Source of the DNA: Alentia gelatinosa
Lineage: Eukaryota; Annelida; Polychaeta; Phyllodocida; Polynoidae
Assembly: GCA_950022655.1 (NCBI GenBank)
Contig: OX465583.1
Span: forward strand, 33,817,360-33,881,359
Reading direction: 5' to 3'
DNA: 64,000 nucleotides
Positions 1 to 10,604 of the stretch are shown one piece after another. The position numbers and the translations under genes are program-made. The notes beneath the pieces were generated by a model, which saw only the letters and a program-made list of their open reading frames with translations, had not been told where the DNA came from and ran no database searches. Position 1 is the first letter of the stretch; each line of letters begins with the position of its first letter.

Positions 1-1640
1 AGACCTCATTGGTATGCTTGTGGTTGTGACCGCAAGATTAAATAAACATCATATCTTATACGACGATACCCGTGTTGAAATATTAAAGGATTCTTGTGTA
101 AGTTTATGTATCTTGTTGAATGCTCCATGAAAGCATCATTATTTGACCCGGTCTATAATGATTAATGATAACGCGATGTTCCATCAGAGACCATACGTCC
201 ACGGAGAGGTATCTGTCATTGTGATTGGTGAAGTCCACGCTTTGGCCGTGACTCTGACTGGCGGTATGCAGACTCATAGTAAAGAAGGTACACCTTGCTT
301 GTGTACAACTATAACTACGCAACTACACATCCGCCCACTCCTCCGGGCATACGCTCTAGATGAGCCCCCGTCCTCATAGGTTAGGGTCCACCCCCTGAAA
401 GCCATCAGAGCCAATGCATACTGTATGACCCGTGCAAGCTCCACTTTCCACCACCACCCTCCACACTCTTCTCCGGCTACCTTTCCGGGGGTTGGGGACC
501 GTGAGTTGCTCCCACCGCCCGCCCCAGGACCCCGGCGTCGCCGTCCGCTAATCTGGTTTGAGTCTCTGTGGGCGCGCTGGCGTGTCATCTGGTTCCTGGA
601 CTTTCATTTCCGACGTTTTTCTCTTCTCTGTGGGGTTTATAGGATGTATGACTTCTACTGTCACGTGAGGCTGATCCCTCTAATTCCTACCAGGAAATGT
701 CCTGTTCTCTTCATTTTTTTCTTTGTACGGCGGTTTACATATGTTGGCTTGTCTCGCGAATATTTATGCTAGATGATTCTTTAAAACCCACTTGGTGAAC
801 AAATAGTCTTTATTTCTCCATTCAGAGACTGTTAAGGATATTTGCCTGGTTAATTTCTTATAAAACCTCGTGATAGAACTATATCAGTTAAAACGCAAAT
901 ATTCATATGAATGATGGTTAATACGTATACATGATATTAAATCTACGACACCTTAGAGAGAAGAATGTGGGTGACAAACACTAGAAAAGGACACTTTATA
1001 TTACCTGTCATTACAGTGGCTTGCAACTATTCCCACATCACAACAGAGGAAGTGGTGATAAGTGATGGAAGTGCAGTAGCATAATTTATATATGATATTC
1101 CCTCAGCAGTACATATGTACGACGACGTAGATAATACATGTCCATAGGTATGATAATCTATTATGACTTGGAAGGCATGGTTTATAAATGACTATTCAGG
1201 ATGAAAGAGATCTGTATAACGGAAGTGCTAGGACCTTCTGCATATTTCATGTCGATCCGAGATCAGGCACGACAGAGATACAGGAAGTATTGAGAGGCAA
1301 TGGAGATTGGATATCGCAGTTCAGTACTGCTATACTGTTCTTTATTATCCATCTAATACATAGTATCCCTAGAAAACACATGGGCAGCGTGTATTTACAT
1401 ACCTGGAGCATACAGATATGTTGTATGTTCCGGGTTACAAAAGCTGGCATATAATGAAAAATAGTGCGTATGAAAAAATAGTGCATACCTGAATTTTTCT
1501 CACCCCAGTATTTTTCTCCATAGGCTTAACATTAGGAACTCGTACTACGCGGCCATGAAGTTCGTGTATCCAACGCCCAATTACTAATCGGGTGATTCAT
1601 TTTAACAATAAATCATGTTATACGGGGTGAGATAAAATCA
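1..1640. other. Intergenic or intronic DNA, no gene recognised
   Basis: No coding sequence could be supported here. The stretch at about 420-600 is richer in G and C and is open on both strands, with an ORF from 425 to 772, but it lacks a convincing acceptor and has no recognisable domain. The rest is AT-rich single-copy-looking DNA. It may be upstream sequence or a 5' intron of the X11/Mint gene. Confidence 0.5.
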
Positions 1641-1781
1641 GAAACCCCCTCGATGAAAATAACTTGGTCCGCACTCCACCTCGTTTGACCGCAGAGTAAT
1701 TCACTCAGCTTCGCTTCATGAATTACTCTGCAGTCAAACTTGGTGGAGTATGGACCAAGCTATTTTCATCTCATGGGTTTC
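1641..1781. repeat. Foldback (hairpin) element, about 140 bp
   Basis: A long inverted repeat. The left arm begins GAAACCCCCTCGATGAAAAT and the right arm ends with its imperfect complement, ATTTTCATCTCATGGGTTTC. The arms, about 60 nt each, stay complementary through the TTGGTCC, CTCCACC and GCAGAGTAATTCA blocks, and the tip is the short CTCAGCTTCGCTTCA region. No ORF and no clear target-site duplication were seen. A foldback MITE with diverged arms is the likeliest explanation. Confidence 0.75.
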
Positions 1782-1950
1782 CTTCTAAGAACTAATATCA
1801 GTACGGCACTTGTCAGGAAAAGGTGGATAATGAATACAATATAGACTAGTTTCATATAAAAGCAGTTGTAAACTCCTCGCACATCATTTGAAATATTAGT
1901 TAGAATATTATTTATTAGCCAAATTAAGTTAATCATTTATTAATCAATCA

Positions 1951-2061
1951 CCGTGATTGTACAAGCTACAAACTCGATGATGATTTACGGTTCGTACGGA
2001 ACTCGGCATAAATGCCTCGGACCGCAAATTAGCATCTCGTTTTGTAGCTTGCACAGCATGG
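1951..2061. repeat. Second foldback element, about 110 bp
   Basis: An inverted repeat. The left arm contains GTACAAGCTACAAA and the right arm TTTTGTAGCTTGCAC, with further pairing inward (TTACGGTTCG against CGGACCGCAAA). The centre is the palindrome GGCATAAATGCC. It lies about 170 bp from the first foldback and shares no obvious sequence with it. It is likely another short non-autonomous palindromic element. Confidence 0.7.
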
Positions 2062-2346
2062 TCAGGTCGTTTTTTATACTTTAATTACTCCACTTGTTTG
2101 GATGAAGTTGTCATCCATAATGTATGTAGGTAGAATTTCGGAAAATTGTCACCCCCTCCCCCTCTTGATCTTGTACGCAATAGAACAAAGAAGGAGCTTA
2201 GGCAAAATTTCCATAATTTTTACCCACCCCCTCAGTACGTACTTTATGGATGGCCCCTTAGGTTAGATAGCATGAGGTATGTGATATTGCATGATCAATG
2301 GGAAAGGCAAGATAACATGACTTACCTACGATAATCTATGATCCCT

Positions 2347-2364
2347 GGGAAGGCTACGATAGCA

Positions 2365-2432
<68 letters not shown>

Positions 2433-2440
2433 TAGCCTTC

Positions 2441-2512
<72 letters not shown>
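2347..2512. repeat. AT microsatellite interrupted by an inverted repeat
   Basis: Two long (AT)n tracts (about 2366-2430 and 2443-2512) are separated by a unique segment. That segment, TATCGTAGCCTTCCC at 2428-2442, is the exact reverse complement of GGGAAGGCTACGATA at 2347-2361, at the left edge of the first tract. The whole block can fold as a long AT hairpin capped by a 15-bp unique stem. The ORFs across it are artefacts of the repeat. Confidence 0.9.
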
Positions 2513-2518
<6 letters not shown>

Positions 2519-2639
2519 TCAATAGGATCGGTGCGATAACTGGATTTAAATTCGATAATCTCACCTCCGGGAGACATGAACTACCACGGTTTATATATGA
2601 TATTCTATGATGAGTGGGGCGGGTAGTATAGAGGGGCAA

Positions 2640-2960
2640 GCGCAAGGAAAACGCTGCGTATTACCTCCCGACCTCGGAGTAGGCACGGTCAGGGGGCGGC
2701 GTTTGTTCCCGCGTCACCAGGGGGCGTCACCGGGGGGGAGGCGGGGAAGTGGCGGCAGATGATGGATCCTCACCCGGTGCTGCCAACCCCGGAACAGGCT
2801 GATAGATGACGGCCGGGGACCTGGCGGGGGAGGCGGCCGGGCGGCCGGGTCGTCAGGTGCCGCCTCAGCCACTCGTCCGCTGGCGTTGTCAGAGAATAGA
2901 TGGTGGGAGAAGAGGATGAGGGGAACTGTTTACTATTCCTCACCTAGCCCACGGGAGGGC
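2640..2960. promoter_or_regulatory. CpG-rich island with a CTCF-type motif
   Basis: The DNA changes abruptly from AT-rich to GC-rich with many CpGs (for example the CGGCCGGGCGGCCGGG block near 2833). It contains TCACCAGGGGGCGTC at about 2714-2728, close to the CTCF core consensus CCACNAGGNGGC. A short ORF starts at 2763 and ends after 15 codons. No splice-supported coding sequence was found. An alternative promoter or insulator-like element for the downstream Mint gene is possible. The function is inferred only from composition and motif. Confidence 0.4.
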
Positions 2961-3899
2961 TGACGGCTGTGAAGACGTAGTGAAAGCTCAGTTCTTTTGT
3001 AACCTACAAGGTGTCTCAGTATGAGGACCGTGTCGTTACCGGTGTTCATGGCTTTATTTCTGTTCATAACTGCCCAAATCTTGGTCTAGATTTTAAAATG
3101 ATCTGAGGGTTTTGAGCATTGTGATATGCTATAAATGTTTAGAATCGCTGGAAAGAGTCAGATGTTGTAGATGTTGGGACAGGAGTTGGGATGATCGTCT
3201 CGTTGTTGGATGCCTCACAGTAATGGTTACTGTGAAGCCATTCCCTCAGAGATGGCAGATTTCAAATTTTACTTGGAAATCCACCTTTTCATTTTCAGTA
3301 TGCATAATTATTTCCCTTATCTAAAGCAAAAAGGATATTAATTGATCTTCCATAAGACTGGTTCGACCGTGTCCGCAGACCCCCAACCCCATACCGTGGC
3401 TGACACCAATGTGTTTTTACACACGTTCTCGTTGTCTATAACTTGAGGCATAAAATTCCACAGAAATGTATATTCATGTGGAATATTTCTACTTGTGTTT
3501 CTTACCTCAACGGTCATCCATGTTACCTTATTCGACTACCTCCCAAGAGTCAAATGAATTGCAAATCAACAGCCACAATACAAGATTAAAGGCAGGTATA
3601 AGACAATGAATTAGAAGATACTAATATAGTATACTTTGAGTGCCAAAGGGTCCGTTCCACTGGGTACCCTTCCATAGAAAAGTGTCGCATTGGTGCTCAG
3701 GTGTTGTACTCCCTGCTATGTCTTCCATTACTACCTGTGCTGTATACACTGTGCTTGGAGAGTGACTTCCGGTGCTCGCGTGTGGTGAGCTGGTCTCGGT
3801 GGGTCCTCTGGTCACCGTGACTGCTGATCTGAGGTGTAAAACGGAAGTTCGGTCAGACCGAAGCTGTGTTTAACTTCTCAAGGCGGTTGTTCATACTGC
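2961..3899. other. Non-coding DNA with one dispersed-repeat copy
   Basis: No gene was recognised. Around 3355-3460 lies a diverged copy of a repeat family also seen at 44.5, 44.7 and 49.7 kb. Shared blocks include GGTTCGACC or GTTTGAACC, followed by CCCACAGACC-like, CATGGC-like, ACACCAATGTGTTTT and TTCTCGTTGTC stretches. Confidence 0.5.
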
Positions 3900-4860
3900 A
3901 CTAAAGGTCTCTAGACATACGCGACATATCTTTAAGTGGCATTGACAAGGAAATTGTCTTTAGCATTGACCATATCTCCTAAGACATTACATACACTTGA
4001 CCATAGACCTTATCCATGAGACACAGTCGACATGCTACCAGTCTCCATACCATGCTTAGGTCATACTCTCTAAAAACATTTCTATTTTGCCACAACTATC
4101 TTTTACTTAGTAAAAGAAGCCTCGGACCTAAGGTGTCATATTTTGAAGTGGACTACCATAGACAGTTCGCACAGTTGACCAAACTACTTAAACCTGTCGT
4201 TGACTTGACCATACCACTGTTGGCCATGCACACAACTTACAGTATCACCTATGCTATGACAAACAATTCAGCATACTGTCTGTGGTGTACATTTGAATAT
4301 AGCTCTTTTATTCTTTTATGAATTATCCATCTTGTCAGTAGATTAAACTCAGAACTTGCCATATCAGAGGGCGTGTCAAGGGGAATAATTTGGGGCCGCA
4401 TACAATTGATTTGAATTCCGTATACAATGGTGTCTGACAGCTTTTAAATACCGGGTAGTGGTTTACTGAGGCCCCCATACATTTCCAATGGGGACTTTGT
4501 ATACAATGGATAATAAAGTTGATCCTACACTTTGGAATGCACTTGCATATAACTCCTATGCTGATAGAGACAATTGACTGGACAACCTACCCTGTAGCAT
4601 ACAGTCGCACGTAACCAGTATGCACCCAGAGGTTTTACTGACTCTACTACCTACACCGTGGGATACTGTTGACTATACCAACAACACTACAGTATACACG
4701 TGACTCTACCACCTATAATATGGGATAATGTATACTGTACCGCCTACACTTTGGCATACACTTGCCTATAACCCCAACGCTATCTGATACAGTTGACCGC
4801 CTACACAAGGCCTCTCCACTTTACCTACCTAAACCAATTACTGCGCTGCGCGTACCACCT
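3900..4860. repeat. Decayed tandem repeat rich in ACTTGACC / ACCTACAC motifs
   Basis: Variants of a few short motifs recur through this stretch: ACAGTTGACC, ACTTGACCATA, CTACCACCTACAC, GTGGGATACTGTTGAC and CATACACTTGCCTATAAC. The clearest run is about 4560-4810, where a unit of roughly 40-60 bp appears several times with heavy divergence. It looks like an old minisatellite. Exact period and copy number need a dot plot. Confidence 0.55.
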
Positions 4861-5300
4861 ATCCCGGCTGTTATAACACCGTGGGATCGTTTAACGCGCC
4901 GCCTGTGTGTTTGGCCTGCTTGACCCCGCGCAGGTGGCCGCCCTGGATGGCGTGACTCTTCCAGTGTTAGCGGGGTGCTGGAGGCCACGGCTTAGTCCCC
5001 GCGACAAAAGCCGCCTGCAGTGAGCCACTTGAATAGTCAGCGCAGCCATCCGTCACCGTTCACAGTGATCCTCAGTGAATCGTATTATCGAGGTGTTGAT
5101 TAAGTTAGGGAGATTGTAATGACCGCCAAGGTTTTAGCCCTAATTAGATTAGTGTTGACTAAGACGGAATGGCGCCATTCCAGGAGCCCGCCTTGCACCC
5201 TCCCACCCTTCCTTGAACCGCCCACCACCGGCTGGCTTAACCCCCACGCGAACAGTGGCGCCATCTCGCCGCTGTTACCCACAGATCTAACGATGGAAGT
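4861..5300. promoter_or_regulatory. GC-richer island with a perfect 16-bp palindrome
   Basis: A moderately GC-rich segment that includes the perfect palindrome GGAATGGCGCCATTCC at 5166-5181 and a second GTGGCGCCATCT near 5255. The same ATGGCGCCAT core appears in GCATGGCGCCATGC at 39581-39594. The ORF at 5119-5388 has no recognisable domain. A regulatory role is inferred from composition and palindromes only. Confidence 0.3.
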
Positions 5301-7399
5301 TGTTTTAGACGAGACCCCAACGCCGTCTCCTAGAAACTGCCCATTATCTGGGCATAGGGGAGATTTGTGTTATCACATACCCTGTTAGAACGAGCAAACA
5401 AAACAGGTATGGAGCAGGAAACACCCAAAGAGACGGAGAAAGCGCCATATACACGTTCTGTGCTTGGAGAGTCAGGGGTGGTATTTGGAGACGTGTGTGT
5501 CCCTGGCTCTGCTTGGAGAGTGACTGGGATGAAAGGTCCCTGTGCCCTCTTTGTGAGACTTGTCTTTTGCAGTTCGGTGCCCGGAATGGACGAATGGGAC
5601 ATCAGGGAAATCGACTCCCCGCGGCAGGGACCGTGGTCAATAGATCAGAACTGACTAATTTGTAGTATCCCCTGGTCCTTCTACAACTGGTCTTAGGACG
5701 ATACCCTGGATAGAATGGGCTAAGGATATAGTTACTTCTATTACCTTTGCCTGGTGAAGTCAAATTAATTGTTTCCTGGTCAGTCTATGACAACATCGAC
5801 GTACTATCATACCTCATGTTTGCAAAACCTAAGTAGTAAAGCCACACCTGCCCAAAAGCTACATCTGCTCTTGTGTAATTTATCAGCTATCAATATGTTT
5901 TCCATGAAAGAATTGATATATATTCCCCTTAATCTATCGTCAAATAAAGATTTACGTTTTTCAAATGAAGTAAATATCATAGGACTGGTGTTAGAAAGAT
6001 ACCAGTATTAAAGATCCAGTCCCGAGAATTGGTGGCTTTGTCTCACACTGAGGCTGGTGCTGACACCAGTGCTGACACAAGGCTTGGCATTAGAACTGAC
6101 ACAGATGATGATCATTATGTAAAGGTCACAGTGTCATTGCCCGCTCATTCCTAGGTGGGGCCGTGAGTTTCTGAACAGTTTCTGAACAGATCGCTCCCAG
6201 TGTGGTGCAAGATTGATGGCTTTGCCAAGGGGATGTCCAAGTAGGTCATATTTACAGTTATGTATGCCTCACACTGTGAGACTGTAAATATGGGCAAGTT
6301 ATGACAAGATGAAATTCTCACTCTGAAAATGTAGATGCTCATTTCGTGGTACTGGCCGAGCAAGAAAACTGTTTCACAACGAACCTGACCTGTTTAAATA
6401 AAAGCCTTTAAAAAGTGAATACTTAATCAGATGGTAATCGAGATCTAATCAACAGAACATGCACTCTTTTCATGTTTTAGATATGAAATGTGAAGTATTA
6501 TTATTTCATCTCCTATGCGATTGATACCTACAGCTAGGACATAAATTATACCAAAATACCCTTTGTGGTATATGGTTAGGCCGTTTATGTATGATAACAA
6601 TTGAGCATAAAGACTGCTACTATGAAATAATGTCTTGAGATATTAGAAAATATCACATGTCCAACTAGAATACGTCGGATTAACTTGCCTGTTTACCGAG
6701 TGTCACATATAAAATCAAATAGGCGTGCGATCATTTTCTTCTCAATTTGAAACCAAACTATGTAGTATTCATAACCAGGAGCTGATGTTATTTCCATTTA
6801 TAATGGAAGAGCACGGTACACCTGAATTACTTCATGAAATAAAAATAAGAGAATATCATAAGAAATTATATATTTGCGCCACCTGATCAAGTATCAAGAA
6901 TGTTTCAGTAAACCTAAAGAATTGATTTAATAGTTGTTCTCCAATATCATTAGCAGGAATATTAATCAAGATATATAAATCTGTATGTTTAAACAAATGT
7001 AAATGATTATTTAATGAAACTAATTTCTGGTATTAAAATCAGTGTATCCTAATGCATTAACAACTGCTCTTAATCAAGTCTTATAAGGGTATGACAGGTT
7101 CAATAACCTGGTCAGTGGAAGAAGGTAAAGAAGGTGTGTGGTGGAGCTGGGGGAAATGCTAATAATCAACACTGAAGTTACTGGGTTGAGATAGACTAGA
7201 GTCATGCCTACCCTTCCACCAACCCCATACCTCCTTACTGTGTCTGTGTTTGCTTTTCTGTCCCATCAGATCATTGCTTTACAGTCAGATCTGTCCCATA
7301 AGATTAGAAATGTACCTGCATTGTAAAAGGGTAGTAGAGCAGTGAGCTAGAACAAAGAGGCTCTTGAGTCCAGCTAGCTGATCAATAAAGTAGATAGGG
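5301..7399. other. Non-coding DNA, no gene recognised
   Basis: Mostly AT-rich unique sequence. The phrase GCTTGGAGAGT occurs at about 5462 and 5512 and also at 3752, which hints at old local duplication. An acceptor-like TGTCTTTTGCAG ends at about 5570 and is followed by a short open frame, but no partner donor or domain supports an exon. Confidence 0.45.
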
Positions 7400-7499
7400 A
7401 GTGGTTGTGGGAGGGGAAGGGGTGAGGGAGGGCTATTATGGCATAACTGTAAAGAAGAGTGGCTTCAGGCCCAGAGTGTTATTCCTAAACCATCATCTT

Positions 7500-7880
7500 T
7501 CCCTGTGTGTTAGTATATATGTCCATTCCTCTTTGCTTCTGTCTGACTTCTGTCCCCAGCTCTCTGCCTCTCTGTCTGTCTCCCTGGCACTATTCCTGTC
7601 TGTAAACTGTATGTCTGACTCTCTGTCTATATCTCTGTCTCAGTCCCTGTCTGTCCATATCTATGTCTTACTATATCTTTGTCTCCACCCATGTTGGTTG
7701 CCATGCATGCCTGACTATTTCTCTTTGTATGCATCTCTGTCTGTCTCATTGTCTCTGTCCCTACCTGTCTGCATATGTCTGATTCTCTGTCTGTTTACCT
7801 GTCCTTGTGTGAGTCTTCCTTTTGTCTCTGTCATCATCTGCATCATTATCTGTCTCTCTGGGTCTCTCTCCCTGTCTTCA
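7500..7880 (+). repeat. Degenerate CTGT/TCTG simple-sequence tract
   Basis: About 380 bp dominated by CTGTCTGTCTCC and TCTCTGTCTATAT type motifs on the plus strand, interrupted by unique bases. The 160-aa ORF at 7401-7883 and the antisense ORF at 7715-7921 are low-complexity products of this tract and not genes. Confidence 0.85.
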
Positions 7881-9620
7881 TGAAGGTCCATGATCAAGGG
7901 TTTCAGCAAGTCTATGATCAAGTCTCAGGTGCAAGGCTTGATAACAGGGTTGAAGGGAGTAAAATTTGTTTGTCAGGTCTGTACAGTGTAGTGAAGCCTG
8001 TTCCATCAGAATGCAGTGTATTTAGATCTGTCCCGTCAGACTTGAAAATGTGAAAACCACATATGGTCATTATTATCATCTAATAGTTTCCTTTTCTAGT
8101 TGCAGATAACAGTATCCATAACTATTAAAGTGTTTGTTATCTAATGGCAGGATTGATATAGTGAATACTTTGTCCCCAAAAAGACTATAAAATACAGTTC
8201 TATTTTCGAAGCCCAACAAAAGAAATACAAGTAGATACAAGATGAAGAAATCCGACTATCATATCAACTCGAAATATCTCAGTATGCAATATTTTCTAAG
8301 AAGTGTTTTGACAAGACAACTTCCATAATGCCACTGTATACAGTTCCTAAGGCGTAGTCTATTGCTTTAAGTGGATTATAATCCGATTAAATCCGATACA
8401 TGACATACTCAAGCTGATCGCTTTTATGTAGTGTTGAAGGCTAACGTCGACAGTCCTTATTTAGTGATGAGATTAATGATTGTGAGATTTAATACAAAGA
8501 TATCACTTTGGGATATGCTGTCATAATTGTCAATAAGTCCTCTAAGCCTGGACCTTATGGTTCATTATTTATGGGGGTTAATGTCGCTTGTATATATATA
8601 CCATTACCATTTATTGAGCAACTCATACGGAGGTCCCGGGAGCGTAATCAGAAAGAGTTGGATATATACACGACATGCATTATAACAAAAGAAGGTGTGA
8701 AGGGTATAGTCATCATGGCAATATGTCTGTCTATACTAACAAGTTTATTGAACTTTCCGCTATCTATTCTACAAATGGATATGGCATTTTTTGGTAATTT
8801 CCATTTTTCAAATTTTCAACGATGTACAGAATTTCAGTAAATATGGGAAAGATTTAGAAAATGATCGGCTTTTTTGCTATGCCTCACTGGCATTTTTGTA
8901 TAGATAAAACAACTTCTAGAAGTTCATCGACAATTGATTCGTATCATGAAAGGCAATACATAACTGAATTCAGTACGCATCTTCCTGTATGATGTGATAT
9001 ATGATATGCACAAACTACATCCCAATTACGACTATTCCGGTTTTCGGTGATATATATTGCCCTGACAGTCTGTACGGTCTAAAACACCATCAACCAACAG
9101 AGGCCCCCTGATGGTGTTTATTGACGACGTCGTCCGCACCTGGTGGCCAATGTGGTGACCTGTCATTTTTCACAGGGGTCTCAGCAAATTTAGTCATTTG
9201 ATCTGGACAGCCGCGTTGTTTGGATTAGGGTTTCTTATTACAAGGCGCTTTTATTGTTCATTCAATGAAGGTGACATCCAGGTAACTATGGGCGATTTGT
9301 CTGTATTGTTTTCATGCAGTTGTCTGAAAAACTCACTGATGTGAGAGACTTCTCTGCTAAATAAAAAAAGGTAACAGGTATCCTCCCCAAACCCCCATCA
9401 AGGGTTTCTGGTTGTATTTTCACTGTCATCAACCATTAATGAGAGAGTTCGTCTGATAGTAGACGAGGCGTATCTTGAGAGGACCTTTGCCCACCGCGTT
9501 AATGAGAGAGTTCCTCAGGAATATTTTACCTGAGGTGATATTTTTGTGAAAGTAATGTCGAAGTGGCATCTAGTTATAACATTTAGGTATTAAATTTTGC
9601 CATTAGTGTGGGTTTGACGT
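7881..9620. other. Non-coding DNA with small palindromes
   Basis: No exon was identified. It holds GGATTATAATCC (8373-8384), two head-to-head Otx/Bicoid-type K50 homeodomain cores followed by another GATTAAATCC. It also holds a 10-bp-stem hairpin AACACCATCA / TGATGGTGTT (9083-9118). The phrase TTAATGAGAGAGTTC is repeated at about 9435 and 9500. Confidence 0.45.
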
Positions 9621-9623
9621 CGC

Positions 9624-9653
9624 CTGACATACAAAAAAAGGTAGGTATGTCAG
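9624..9653. promoter_or_regulatory. Hairpin just upstream of the candidate first Mint exon
   Basis: Perfect 9-bp arms CTGACATAC and GTATGTCAG surround a 12-nt loop that begins with a run of A. It lies about 35 bp before the first candidate start codon of the exon ending at 9726. It could be a factor-binding palindrome or an RNA hairpin in a 5' leader. No function can be assigned. Confidence 0.35.
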
Positions 9654-9686
9654 AAATGACAAATTTACCATACATTATAGACTAGC

Positions 9687-9726
9687 ATGTTGAGAGAAGT
9701 CAACATGGATGTAGCTGGATATTCAG
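9687..9726 (+). CDS. Candidate alternative first exon (or small internal exon) of X11/Mint
   Basis: An open frame starts at ATG 9687, after an in-frame stop at 9678-9680, and reads MLREVNMDVAGYS plus one extra base. It ends at a very good donor, CAG|GTAAGA. A second ATG at 9705 has a strong context (A at -3, G at +4). The leftover G joins the AG that opens the next exon at 10495 to form a Glu codon, so the phase matches exactly. An alternative reading makes this an internal exon beginning at 9681, after the weak acceptor ATTATAG. If it is a first exon, it would make an N-terminally short Mint that starts just before the acidic region. No TATA box is evident. The exon is too short to recognise by homology, so the call rests on donor quality, phase and position. 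Confidence 0.45.
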
Positions 9727-10494
9727 GTAAGAACCGAACATTGAACCTCAACTTATAAAACGTTATAACAATATAGACCTTCTAACATTAGTACCACTCC
9801 AGATGCACTCATCCGAGACTTTTATCACTGCGTCCATCACTTCCTCATCACTCATAACCCACCGACACTTCCCATAAACACCTCATTGATCCCCTGTTGA
9901 TCCTGGCATTGTATGCGCCTTCTGACTAAACCATATATCTCACACAATCCCTTTGTCTTGTGAATGTTGATTAAATCATCTGAATCTTCGCAGTTTTCCT
10001 TTTTATCTTCCATGCTGATTTATCCCAAATGAAATGGCCGTTTGCCTTGACGGATACTAGCTCGCCATAAAACTGTGGTTGAGCCTTGTGAATTCTTTGT
10101 AATAGTTACTTACTAGGTAAACATCCGTTCTGATTCTGATTCTATTTCAGCTTTTACTTATTGATATCTGGACATGGCATAACGTATATTGGTTTAAAGG
10201 TTTACTGTAGTAATGTAGGCATCAGATAATACAGATGCAATATATGTGAATGGACGCAAAATTGTCAAATGTATACTTCAGTGAATAGTATGTCACGAGT
10301 AATTTGTGAAAATGCACCGTTCCTGATATATTGCATCGCATAGATGTAGTCATACGTTAGTAACGATCTCCATTTCTGTTGGACTACAAGAACCCTCCTG
10401 GTTTGTATTGTGGTATTGATACACTTAAATATCCAGTGTGTTTTGTGTCCTCGGTACACTCAGCTAACCTGGTGTGTGTCTTGTGTGCTTACAG
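9727..10494 (+). other. Intron of the X11/Mint gene
   Basis: This is the 768-nt interval between the donor at 9727 (GTAAGA) and the acceptor at 10494 (TTGTGTGCTTACAG). It is AT-rich and no other feature was recognised in it. Confidence 0.45.
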
Positions 10495-10604
10495 AGTATG
10501 ACACAGATGAGGAGACAGATGAGCTACTCGACAAACAGTACAACCGCAATGAGCAGATCGACATTCCCGAACTCAGCAAGCCGCCGGTTAACAGGAGCGC
10601 CCAG
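10495..10604 (+). CDS. Acidic linker exon of X11/Mint, N-terminal to the PTB domain
   Basis: The exon follows the acceptor GTGCTTACAG and ends at CAG|GTTGGA, a usable but weak donor; the frame closes 15 bases later. Two bases complete a codon begun upstream, then 36 codons are read, including EYDTDEETDELLDKQYNRNE and a PELSKPPVNRSAQ tail. GC content and codon use rise sharply compared with the flanks. The acidic DTDEETDELL stretch is the kind of sequence found between the Munc18-interaction region and the PTB domain of Mint proteins, but this region is poorly conserved, so identification depends on position and phase. It ends in phase 0, which fits the 31-nt microexon at 11398. Expected role: a flexible, negatively charged linker in a cytoplasmic adaptor. 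Confidence 0.65.

Noticed and set aside
425..772. Open frame with HHHPPHSSPA and a Pro/Arg-rich stretch
   Set aside because: No acceptor, no donor in a convincing position, and the opposite strand is equally open. GC composition explains it.
2322..2645. ORFs of repeated Tyr-Ile
   Set aside because: These are translations of the AT microsatellite. The same applies to the antisense ORFs at 47283-47556.
5560..5654. Terminal exon after TGTCTTTTGCAG
   Set aside because: The acceptor is good, but there is no upstream partner exon, two frames are open, and no poly(A) signal follows closely.
7401..7883. 160-aa ORF rich in Ser, Leu and Cys
   Set aside because: It is a translation of the degenerate CTGT tract and has no real protein character.
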